From positions 1 through 23,220 of the forward strand of contig CAMCOB010000009.1 in assembly GCA_945876305.1 (NCBI GenBank): a stretch of 23,220 nucleotides of DNA, written 5' to 3'. Below the pieces are notes generated by a model that worked only from the letters and a program-made list of their open reading frames with translations, was not told the DNA's origin and did no database searches. Below, in pieces: positions 14,100-20,202 of this stretch. Source of the stretch: Bifidobacterium breve. Lineage in GTDB: Bacteria > Actinomycetota > Thermoleophilia > Miltoncostaeales > Miltoncostaeaceae. A program made the translations under genes and the position numbers. Each line of letters opens with the position of its first letter. The first letter of the stretch is position 1.

Positions 14100-15368
14100 C
14101 TATGGGGAGTAGCGGCGCGCCCCGGCGTACTGCGACGCGAAGTACCCGGTGGTGATGTCAGACACCTTCACCACGTCACCCGTCCGGGGCGCATGCAGCA
14201 TCTTCCCGCCACCGATGTAGAGGCCCATGTGGTGGATGTATCCGGAAGAATCGGCGAAGAACACGGCGTCCCCCGGCTGCAACTGGCTCTGCGGCACATA
14301 AGTGCCCACCCGTGCCTGATCCTCGGCCACGCGCGGCAGGCTCACTCCTTGCTGGCCGAAGGCGTAATAGAGGAGCCCCGAACAGTCGAAGCCGCCTGGC
14401 TTGGCCCCGCCCCACACATACCGCGTGCCCTGAAAGGTCAGCGCCAGCGCCACCGCTGCTCCAGTGGCACCCGCCTTCGCGCCCCGCACAGTGGTGGCCG
14501 GTGCCGATGCCACCTGGTCGGGCTTGCCCGGGTCGGGCGTGAAGATGGTGAAGTCGCCGCCCACCACCGGGAACGACGCCTCAAACGGCTGCTTGGCCAT
14601 CACGACGGTCCACCGGGGACTGCCATCAATGGCCATGTTGGTCTGACCCCGCTCCCCATCCAGCCCGAGGTACAGCGGGTCGTCGGAGGTGGCGTGAAAC
14701 ACGGCCTTTGTGCTGGCAGCCCGGGCGGTGAGTGCGCTCGACCTGGCCGCCACGGCGCCCACCACGAGGGCATTGGGCGTGGCGTTGCCCCACTCGGGCG
14801 GCATGTTGCCGGGTAGCACGCCCCGGATGTAGTTCTCGGTGGACAACTCGTTGACCACCATCATGCGTCGGCCGTCAGAGGCATACACACGCATGGTGCC
14901 CCGAAACCGGCGGTCGAGGGGCTCGGCCATGCGGATCCCGGTGTCGGCTGTGCCCGAGTCGAGCCGCACGGGACCCACCATCATGCGTACGCGACCCGGC
15001 TTGTCGAGGTCGTCCACCCTGAAGGCCCGCTTCGTCCGGACGATACGAATCCGGTGCCCTGCAGGAACCGTGATGTTCGGAGCCCGCCGCAGGCCGCCAT
15101 CGCGGAGTATGAGGGGGGTCTGTCCCGACAGAATCACGCGGGGCGCCTGATCGGCGATGAGCACCTTGATGGGCTTCGGCGCGATCTGCTGAAGCGTCCC
15201 GCCGGGGAACGCCGCGGCGATGATCGCCTTTGGGTCCTCGCCAGCCTTGGCCTTGGCCAGCACGTCGTTGCGAGTGAGCGCCGCCAGGGCCGGAGAGGAT
15301 GCTGCGGCGAGCAGCACGAGACCGGCGGCGACAATGCGACGCGGGTATTTCAGGACGCCCGCCGGCAA
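14100..15368 (-). CDS. Secreted NlpC/P60 peptidase with degenerate SpoIID-like domain
   Basis: This 422-aa protein has an N-terminal signal peptide (KYPRRIVAAGLVLLAAASSP, cleavage likely near ALA-A). Residues about 150-275 resemble SpoIID/LytB: NELSTENYIRGVLPGNMP (173-190), GAVAARSSAL (204-213), TNMAID. In SpoIID the 'EMP' Glu is catalytic in glycan-strand cleavage; here it is Asn188, and the zinc-site Cys are absent, so this domain is probably inactive or only binds peptidoglycan. Residues about 305-422 are an NlpC/P60 domain with C329 (GFDCSGLLYYAF), H380 (YIHHMGLYIGG) and H392 (MLHAP), the usual Cys-His-polar triad for cutting peptidoglycan stem peptides. The only conventional start in frame near the signal peptide is TTG 15368, without a ribosome binding site. 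A 24-codon upstream frame overlaps it. Confidence 0.88.
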   Translation of the reverse strand: MPAGVLKYPRRIVAAGLVLLAAASSPALAALTRNDVLAKAKAGEDPKAIIAAAFPGGTLQQIAPKPIKVLIADQAPRVILSGQTPLILRDGGLRRAPNITVPAGHRIRIVRTKRAFRVDDLDKPGRVRMMVGPVRLDSGTADTGIRMAEPLDRRFRGTMRVYASDGRRMMVVNELSTENYIRGVLPGNMPPEWGNATPNALVVGAVAARSSALTARAASTKAVFHATSDDPLYLGLDGERGQTNMAIDGSPRWTVVMAKQPFEASFPVVGGDFTIFTPDPGKPDQVASAPATTVRGAKAGATGAAVALALTFQGTRYVWGGAKPGGFDCSGLLYYAFGQQGVSLPRVAEDQARVGTYVPQSQLQPGDAVFFADSSGYIHHMGLYIGGGKMLHAPRTGDVVKVSDITTGYFASQYAGARRYSP

Positions 15369-15424
15369 GGCGACAGGGCGTCGTCCATCAATCGGACGTC
15401 AGTGTGGCAAGGAGCACCGTGCAC
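15350..15424 (-). other. Possible 24-codon leader ORF overlapping the NlpC/P60 gene start
   Basis: TAGGTT (15432-15437, minus strand), 7 nt, then GTG 15424 opens a frame of 24 codons that ends with TGA at 15350-15352, 18 nt inside the main gene. The product would start VHGAPCHTDVRLMDDALSPC. This could be a leaderless leader peptide coupled to the main gene, a frameshifted true N-terminus, or chance. The main gene has only a weak TTG start, which makes coupling attractive. Confidence 0.3.
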
Positions 15425-15504
15425 GCGGGCCAACCTAGCAGCGCCCTCCGGCCGGGTCGGCCTCCCGGGGGTTCCGTTGCGACCGGGTGTGCAGAAAACC
15501 CGAC

Positions 15505-16587
15505 TCAGCCAGCGTTCAGCACGGAGCCAAGGCGCCCCATGCCGATGGTGATCTCATCAGGTGAGACACCGGAGTATGCGAGCCGCATTGTGTTCTCGCC
15601 GCCCGACACAAAGCAGGCGGACCCGGCCACGTAGATGACCCCGGCCTCCTGAGCCCTCTGCAGCATGGCGTCGGCCGACATGCCCTCGGGCAGTTCGAGC
15701 CACATGAAGAATCCGCCCTCGGGTGGGGTGCAAATGGTGCCTGCGGGCATGTGCACCAGCCCGTCCACCATGGCATCACGACGCACGTGCATCAGGTTGG
15801 TGACCCGCGCGATGTTGGCGGGCAACAGGCCCTGCGCACACACTTGGTATACGGCGGCCTCAGGAAGATGCGCTGGCGAGATGTAGGTGCGGTTGGCCTG
15901 CTTCACGAGAGAGCCGATGAGTTCGGCTGGCGCGATGAGGTACCCCACGCGCAGGCCCGGGGCCAGCGTCTTCGAGAATGACGACGAGAACATCACGCGA
16001 TCAGGCCCGGCCAGTTCGTAGATGCCCGGGATGTCGTCGCCCTCAAACCTGAGGCGGCCGTATGGGTCGTCCTCGAGGATCCAGAAGTCGTACCGCTCGG
16101 CCAACGCAATGAGGGCCTTGCGCTTCTCCAGCGAAATAGTGGTGCCCGCCGGATTGTGGAAGTTCGGGATGGTGTACACGAGCTTGGGTACGCGGCCGGC
16201 CTCGCAGGCGGCGGCGAGTGCATCAACATCCAGGCCGTCCAGCTGCATGGGAATGGAGAGAATCTCCATCCCGTGAAGTTGCGCCTGCAGCATCGCGCGG
16301 TCGTACGTCGGCGCCTCAAGCGCAATCAGATCGCCGGGCGAGAGGAACGTCTCGAGAAGAAAGACATAGCCCTCAAGCGATCCATTGGTGACGAGTACAT
16401 GGTCGGCAGTGGTGCCGTGGTGCTGGGCGAGCCACTCGCGAAGCGGCGGGTATCCGCCACCGGTCCCGTAGGACAGGATCACGGTGGGGTCGCCGGCAAG
16501 CGCCTCGGTGGCGCAGCGGGCGATCAGACCGCCGTCGAGGGCCTCGGGTGCGGGTGCACCGCGGGCGAAGGAGATGACGTCAGGCAC
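15505..16587 (-). CDS. PLP-dependent aminotransferase, class I/II (2-aminoadipate/MocR-type fold)
   Basis: A fold-type I PLP enzyme of 360 aa. The PLP Lys is K206 in SSSFSKTLAPGLRVGYL. PNFHNPAGTTIS (141-152) gives the conserved Asn, and LEDDPYGRL (171-179) gives the Asp that holds the pyridine nitrogen plus the Tyr. The N-terminal YGTGGGYPPLREWLA is typical of the 2-aminoadipate/aromatic aminotransferase group related to the MocR C-terminal domain; there is no N-terminal DNA-binding domain here. The amino-acid substrate cannot be told from sequence. The start is GTG 16587; TACACT and 7 nt precede it and there is no ribosome binding site, so a leaderless mRNA is likely. It follows sucD but is separated from it by a hairpin. 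Downstream, 15369-15504 holds no gene apart from the possible leader ORF. Confidence 0.92.
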   Translation of the reverse strand: MPDVISFARGAPAPEALDGGLIARCATEALAGDPTVILSYGTGGGYPPLREWLAQHHGTTADHVLVTNGSLEGYVFLLETFLSPGDLIALEAPTYDRAMLQAQLHGMEILSIPMQLDGLDVDALAAACEAGRVPKLVYTIPNFHNPAGTTISLEKRKALIALAERYDFWILEDDPYGRLRFEGDDIPGIYELAGPDRVMFSSSFSKTLAPGLRVGYLIAPAELIGSLVKQANRTYISPAHLPEAAVYQVCAQGLLPANIARVTNLMHVRRDAMVDGLVHMPAGTICTPPEGGFFMWLELPEGMSADAMLQRAQEAGVIYVAGSACFVSGGENTMRLAYSGVSPDEITIGMGRLGSVLNAG

Positions 16588-16594
16588 GCGGGCG

Positions 16595-16600
16595 AGTGTA
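16595..16600 (-). promoter_or_regulatory. Candidate leaderless -10 box (TACACT)
   Basis: TACACT, then 7 nt, then GTG 16587. It lies immediately after the sucD hairpin on the minus strand. Confidence 0.45.
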
Positions 16601-16603
16601 GCC

Positions 16604-16645
16604 CCGCATCCACCCCGGTCGCCGTGGCAACCGAGGTGGATGCGG
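16604..16645 (-). terminator. Hairpin after sucD, probable terminator of sucCD
   Basis: CCGCATCCACC (16604-16614) pairs perfectly with GGTGGATGCGG (16635-16645), and after one mismatch CGGT pairs with ACCG. It begins 7 nt after the sucD stop. It lacks a T-run, so it may act with Rho or protect the 3' end of the mRNA. Confidence 0.65.
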
Positions 16646-16652
16646 CAGTCGT

Positions 16653-17522
16653 CTAACCGATGCGCTTCTTGACCATCTCGGCGACCTCGGTGGGGTTGGT
16701 ACCCACCTCAACGCCCATCGCCTCGAGAGCATCCTTCTTGCCCTGAGCAGTCCCCGACGAGCCAGTGATGATGGCGCCGGCGTGGCCCATCTGCTTGCCG
16801 GGAGGAGCCTGGAAGCCGGCGATGTAGCCGACCACCGGGGTCTTCATGTTCTCGGAGATAAAGACGCCAGCCCGCTCTTCATCATCGCCGCCGATCTCGC
16901 CCACCATCACCACGAGGTCGGTGCCCGGGTCATCCTCAAAGCGCTGCAGGATGTCGATGAACGACGAGCCCACGATGGCGTCGCCACCAATGCCAACGAC
17001 CGAGCTCTGGCCAATGCCGAGGTCACCGATCTCCTTGGAGATCTGGTACGTCAGCGTGCCGGAGCGGCTGATAATGCCCACGCGGCCCGGGGTGAAGACG
17101 TCGGTGGGCATGATGCCCACGGTTGCCTCACCGGGGCTGATGATGCCCGGGCAGTTGGGGCCGATGAGCGTCTGGTTGCCACGCTTCAGGTGCGTGTAGA
17201 CGCGCATCATGTCGTGGGCGGGAATGCCCTCGGTAATGGCGATCGTCAGATCGATCCCGGCGTCCAACGACTCGAAGATCGCGTCGGTCGCAAAGCGCGG
17301 CGGCACAAAGATCATCGAGGTGTTTGCTCCCGTGGCTTCCACCGCATCACGCACGGTGTTGAACACGGGGATGCCCTCAACGTCCTGCCCGGCCTTGCCG
17401 GGAGTGACGCCGGCCACCACGTTGGTGCCGTACGCCTTGTTGCGAAGGGTGTGGAACTGGCCCTCGCGCCCGGTGATGCCCTGCACCACCAGCTTTGTGT
17501 CCTTGTTGACCAGGATGCTCAC
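16653..17522 (-). CDS. sucD: Succinyl-CoA synthetase alpha subunit
   Basis: The alpha subunit carries the phospho-histidine intermediate of succinyl-CoA + ADP/GDP + Pi = succinate + CoA + ATP/GTP in the TCA cycle. From GTG 17522 it has 289 aa, the usual length. Visible are the CoA-binding start VSILVNKDTKLVVQGITGRE and YGTNVVAGVTPGKAG, the segment GPNCPGIISPGEATVGIMP, SRSGTLTYQI, and the catalytic His in GKQMGHAGAIITGSSGTAQG. AAGGAGG lies 5 nt before the GTG, which overlaps the sucC stop (GTGA). The open frame upstream to 17720 runs antisense to sucC codons and is not used. Operon sucC-sucD. Confidence 0.97.
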   Translation of the reverse strand: MSILVNKDTKLVVQGITGREGQFHTLRNKAYGTNVVAGVTPGKAGQDVEGIPVFNTVRDAVEATGANTSMIFVPPRFATDAIFESLDAGIDLTIAITEGIPAHDMMRVYTHLKRGNQTLIGPNCPGIISPGEATVGIMPTDVFTPGRVGIISRSGTLTYQISKEIGDLGIGQSSVVGIGGDAIVGSSFIDILQRFEDDPGTDLVVMVGEIGGDDEERAGVFISENMKTPVVGYIAGFQAPPGKQMGHAGAIITGSSGTAQGKKDALEAMGVEVGTNPTEVAEMVKKRIG

Positions 17523-18667
17523 GAGGCCTCCTTTGCGAGCTCGACGGCGCGCGTAGCGGCCGCGAGCATTGTGGGCTCGATCACCACGTTGTCGGGTGCA
17601 CGCTCGGCGAGGATCGCGCGACCCTCCGGAGCGGCGGTTCCGTCGAGGCGCACGACGATGGGGAGTGTTGCCCCCAGCTTGTCGAGCGCCGCCAGAAGGC
17701 CTTCGGCCACCTGGTCGCAACGGGTGATGCCACCGAAGATGTTGATCATCAGCGACTTCACCTTGGGGTCTGAGAGCAGCACCTCGAGTGCCGTGGTCAC
17801 TGCCTCGGCGTTCGATCCGCCACCGGCGTCCAGGAAGTTGGCGGGCTTGCCACCGGCAAGGGCCACCACGTCCAGACTGCTCATCACGATTCCGGCGCCA
17901 TTGCCCATGATCCCGACGTCGCCGTCGAGCTTCACGTACGTGACGCCCCGCTCCTGCGCCATGCGCTCCTGCGGGTCATCGGTGACGCTCTCCTGCAGCT
18001 CGGCCAGGTCCGGGTGACGGAACAGCGCGTTGTTGTCGATCGACACCTTGGCGTCGAGCGCCACAACGCGGTCATCCTCGGTCCAGATGAGCGGGTTGAT
18101 CTCGATGAGGGTCGCCTCGAGGTCGATGAACGCCTCGTACGACTTCATGAGTGCGTCAAGCACGCCCTTCTGGGCGGGCTCGTCGATGCCGGCGTGATAG
18201 ATGAGCCAGCGCGCGTCGTGCTGCTGGAAACCGATAAGCGGGTCCACATGCAGGCGCGCCAGCGCGTCCGGGTGCTCCTTGGCCACACCCTCGATGTCCA
18301 TGCCGCCCATTGCGGAGAGCATCACGAGGGGCATCTTCGCGCTGCGGTCAAACGTGACCGAGGCGTAGTACTCCTTCTTGATGTCCGAGGCGGCCTCAAC
18401 CCACACACGCTTCACGGTGTGGCCCTTAATGTCCATGCCCAGAATATTCTTGGCCTCTGCGTAGGCCTCATCCGGGGTCTTGGCGAGCTTGATGCCGCCG
18501 GCCTTACCGCGGCCACCCACCTGAACCTGCGCCTTCACGACGACCGTGCCACCGATTGCCTCGGCTGCGGCCTTTGCCTGCTCGGGCGTATCTGCAACCT
18601 CGCCAGACGGCACGGCAAGGCCGGCCCGTGCGAACAGCTGCTTGCCCTGGTACTCGAAAAGATCCAC
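17519..18667 (-). CDS. sucC: Succinyl-CoA synthetase beta subunit
   Basis: The beta subunit contains the ATP-grasp nucleotide site and the succinate site. It has 382 aa and begins with the family signature MDLFEYQGKQLFARAGLAVP (GTG start). VVVKAQVQVGGRGKAGGIKL is the ATP-grasp Lys/Gly loop; EINPLIWTEDDRVVALDAKV contains the metal-binding Glu/Asn; GNGAGIVMSSLDVVALAGGK and NIFGGITRCDQVAEG are the conserved C-terminal segments. The start at 18667 has AAGGGA upstream. It is the first gene of sucCD, with a possible -10 box and a leader hairpin upstream. ADP or GDP preference is not clear from the sequence. Confidence 0.97.
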   Translation of the reverse strand: MDLFEYQGKQLFARAGLAVPSGEVADTPEQAKAAAEAIGGTVVVKAQVQVGGRGKAGGIKLAKTPDEAYAEAKNILGMDIKGHTVKRVWVEAASDIKKEYYASVTFDRSAKMPLVMLSAMGGMDIEGVAKEHPDALARLHVDPLIGFQQHDARWLIYHAGIDEPAQKGVLDALMKSYEAFIDLEATLIEINPLIWTEDDRVVALDAKVSIDNNALFRHPDLAELQESVTDDPQERMAQERGVTYVKLDGDVGIMGNGAGIVMSSLDVVALAGGKPANFLDAGGGSNAEAVTTALEVLLSDPKVKSLMINIFGGITRCDQVAEGLLAALDKLGATLPIVVRLDGTAAPEGRAILAERAPDNVVIEPTMLAAATRAVELAKEAS

Positions 18668-18696
18668 CCGCGTCCCTTGGTTCGCTGCCAGTGAAG

Positions 18697-18716
18697 GGCC
18701 CGCAACGGGGCGGGCC
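18697..18716 (-). promoter_or_regulatory. Hairpin in the sucC leader
   Basis: GGCCCGC and GCGGGCC form a 7-bp stem with a 6-nt loop, about 30 nt before the sucC start. With a start site near 18718 it would cap the 5' end of the mRNA and might stabilise it. Role not known. Confidence 0.4.
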
Positions 18717-18724
18717 GGTCGGGG

Positions 18725-18730
18725 ATCCTA
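18725..18730 (-). promoter_or_regulatory. Possible -10 box of sucCD (TAGGAT)
   Basis: TAGGAT on the minus strand, preceded by TGGC, resembles an extended -10. It would start transcription near 18718, giving a leader of about 50 nt. Confidence 0.4.
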
Positions 18731-18773
18731 GCCATGCCCCGCGTGTGAGTGCGGCGCATCTGCACGTGCATGG

Positions 18774-18892
18774 GCGCGGCGGGCGCGGTTATCCCGTCGG
18801 TCGCGAATCGGAATCGCGAGTCAACCGGGGCGTTGCCCCGGAGGCCAGGGCGTCGTTTCGTCTTCCCAACGGGATAACCCCGCCCGCCGCGC
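18774..18892 (+). repeat. 119-bp palindromic element, copy 1
   Basis: The ends are 24-bp inverted repeats with one mismatch: GCGCGGCGGGCGCGGTTATC... at 18774-18797 and its complement at 18869-18892. Inside are a hairpin built on TCGCGA...TCGCGA and a perfect 7-bp hairpin CCGGGGC-GTT-GCCCCGG, then GTCGTTTCGTC. There is no open reading frame of note. It looks like a MITE, a REP/BIME-type element or a structured RNA. It lies between sucC and the divergent gene at 19102. The strand is arbitrary. Confidence 0.85.
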
Positions 18893-18910
18893 TATGCGTT
18901 GCGTTGGCAT

Positions 18911-19029
18911 GCGCGGCCGCCGTGGTTATCCCCTCGGTCGCGAATCGTGATCGCGAGTCAACCGGGGCGTTGCCCCGGAGGCCATGGCGCCGTTTCGTCT
19001 TCCCGACGGGATAACCGCGCCCGCCGCGC
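18911..19029 (+). repeat. 119-bp palindromic element, copy 2
   Basis: Same length and same orientation as copy 1, 18 bp after it. The right end (19006-19029) is the exact complement of the left end of copy 1; the left end (18911-18934) differs from that sequence at 4 of 24 positions. The inner part is nearly identical, including CCGGGGC-GTT-GCCCCGG. Differences fall mostly in loops (GGAA versus GTGA) and near CAGGGCGTCG/CATGGCGCCG. Confidence 0.85.
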
Positions 19030-19040
19030 TGTGTGGTCAT

Positions 19041-19080
19041 CCCGTCGTTTCGTTGCGCCAATGGGATATCCGCCCCGCCG
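19041..19080 (+). repeat. Partial, degenerate third copy of the palindromic element
   Basis: CGTCGTTTCGT is identical to the right half of copy 1, followed by a diverged GCGCCAATGGGATATCCGCC that matches the right end of the element at about two thirds of positions. Just before it, GGTCATCCCG (19035-19044) resembles the left end. It looks like a core-deleted relic and ends 10 bp before the -10 box of the next gene. Confidence 0.55.
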
Positions 19081-19089
19081 ACCGACCGG

Positions 19090-19095
19090 TACCCT
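19090..19095 (+). promoter_or_regulatory. Candidate leaderless -10 box (TACCCT)
   Basis: TACCCT, then 6 nt (caccgt), then ATG 19102. There is no ribosome binding site before this ATG. Confidence 0.5.
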
Positions 19096-19101
19096 CACCG
19101 T

Positions 19102-19389
19102 ATGGCCGGGGTTTGGGAAATCGCCGAGCGACTCGAGATGCTGCTGGTGCTTCAGTGGCTCGATGAGGAGCGCCCGGCCGATGGCGGCGTGATGGTGTCG
19201 ATCGCCACCGCTGCCGACGAGTTGGATCTTGATTCGGATGAGGGGCTGCTGCTGGTGATGGGTGCGCTCTCGACGCTTGAGGAGCAGCGCCGCATCGAGG
19301 TGAGATGGCCCCGCGGGCCCGGTGCCGAGGCCCATGTGCGACTTGCCGATGGCATCCGCAACGACGCACTGCGCCTCTTTGGCGCGTAG
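19102..19389 (+). CDS. Small protein of unknown function (95 aa)
   Basis: I do not recognise this protein. It starts MAGVWEIAERLEMLLVLQWL and has 95 aa, mostly predicted helical, acidic in the middle (DELDLDSDEG). ALSTLEEQRRIEVRWPRGPG then AEAHVRLADGIR could be a helix followed by a beta hairpin, so a small winged-helix-like fold is possible but unproven. There is no signal peptide or TM helix. The frame is open from 19033, but the part before 19102 lies in the repeat region. The start is supported by the leaderless -10 arrangement. It converges on the next gene with 3 nt between stop codons. Codon use looks like that of its neighbours, so it is probably real. Confidence 0.7.
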   Translation: MAGVWEIAERLEMLLVLQWLDEERPADGGVMVSIATAADELDLDSDEGLLLVMGALSTLEEQRRIEVRWPRGPGAEAHVRLADGIRNDALRLFGA

Positions 19390-19392
19390 GTC

Positions 19393-20202
19393 CTAACTTC
19401 GGCCGCGCACGAGGCGCACGGCCACCGCAGTTCCGACGAGGGCACCGATGACGGCGCCAGCCACCAGCGCAGTGGCCCGGTTTGCCGTCGCCGGATCGAG
19501 CCACCACACCAGAAGACCGGCGATTCCCAGTCCCACGGCACCGGCCATCAGGGCCCCTGCCGCGGCAATCGTGGCGGTTCGGCCATCAGGCAGGCGGATG
19601 CCACGCCGGTCGTCGTCGGGTGGCCGGCCACGGTCGGGGTCGGTGAACATGCGCACGGCATCGGGATCGCGCGCGGTGGCCGCAATGCCCGCCGCCATTC
19701 CGGGAAGGGTCTCGGGGTACAGGGTGGCCTCGCGGGCGATGGACCTGAGTGCCGCGCCAGTGCGGCCCAGGTGCAGCGGATCACGGGGCAGGGCACGGGT
19801 GATAGCGGCCGCCGCCAGTGCAGCAGCCTCCTCGGGGGCGATGTCACCCGGTATCACCCGGGGATCTGCATCGTCGGCGTCGTCGCCGGGGGCCAGCACA
19901 AGATCGGCGATTGCTGCACCGGGGGGCGGCATGCCGCCGGGGGGGCCCACGGCGAGACCGCCGATGGTGCACGCCCCGGTCAGGTCCACCAGATCGTCGG
20001 GTCGGGCCTCGCCAAATGCCCTGATGACTGCACCGCGGGCGTCCGGGGCGGCCGCCGCAAGCCGGTCGGCGGCCAAGGCGGTGCCGCAGGCCAGCACGGC
20101 ACGGCGCACCGTCTCGGCGTCTGCTCCCTCGGGGTCCACCAGCGCGCCGGCCGATGCACGCCCCGGGCCGGACCGACCGACCCACAGGGCGACGCGCGTC
20201 AT
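19393..20202 (-). CDS. Membrane protein of unknown function at the end of the acyl-CoA carboxylase operon
   Basis: I do not recognise a family. The 269-aa protein has an Ala/Asp/Pro-rich N-terminal soluble part of about 205 residues, with VDLTGACTIGGLAVGPPGGM and APEEAAALAAAAITRALPRD as the more ordered-looking stretches, and two TM helices at about 209-233 (IAAAGALMAGAVGLGIAGLL) and 243-263 (ATALVAGAVIGALVGTAVAV). The short loop between them suggests a C-terminal hairpin anchor. The ATG overlaps the stop of the carboxylase alpha gene by 4 nt (ATGA), so it is translated from the same mRNA. Whether it has a role in carboxylase function is unknown. Confidence 0.72.
   Translation of the reverse strand: MTRVALWVGRSGPGRASAGALVDPEGADAETVRRAVLACGTALAADRLAAAAPDARGAVIRAFGEARPDDLVDLTGACTIGGLAVGPPGGMPPPGAAIADLVLAPGDDADDADPRVIPGDIAPEEAAALAAAAITRALPRDPLHLGRTGAALRSIAREATLYPETLPGMAAGIAATARDPDAVRMFTDPDRGRPPDDDRRGIRLPDGRTATIAAAGALMAGAVGLGIAGLLVWWLDPATANRATALVAGAVIGALVGTAVAVRLVRGRS

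Noticed and set aside
12892..14112. A 406-aa plus-strand open frame opposite sdhA
   Set aside because: It is antisense to a well-supported gene, rich in His, Arg and Val as shadow frames of GC-rich DNA usually are, with no motif or ribosome binding site.
15425..15504. Terminator after the aminotransferase gene
   Set aside because: Only a 5-bp stem (CGGGT/ACCCG) is seen near 15480-15500, with no T-run after it; too weak to call.
16782..18017. A 411-aa plus-strand open frame opposite sucD and sucC
   Set aside because: It spans two real genes on the other strand and their junction; it is explained by low stop-codon density at high GC.
18774..19029. A 90-aa minus-strand open frame and other small frames across the palindromic elements
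   Set aside because: The frames exist only because the repeat is GC-rich; they reuse the same repeated peptide and have no ribosome binding site.
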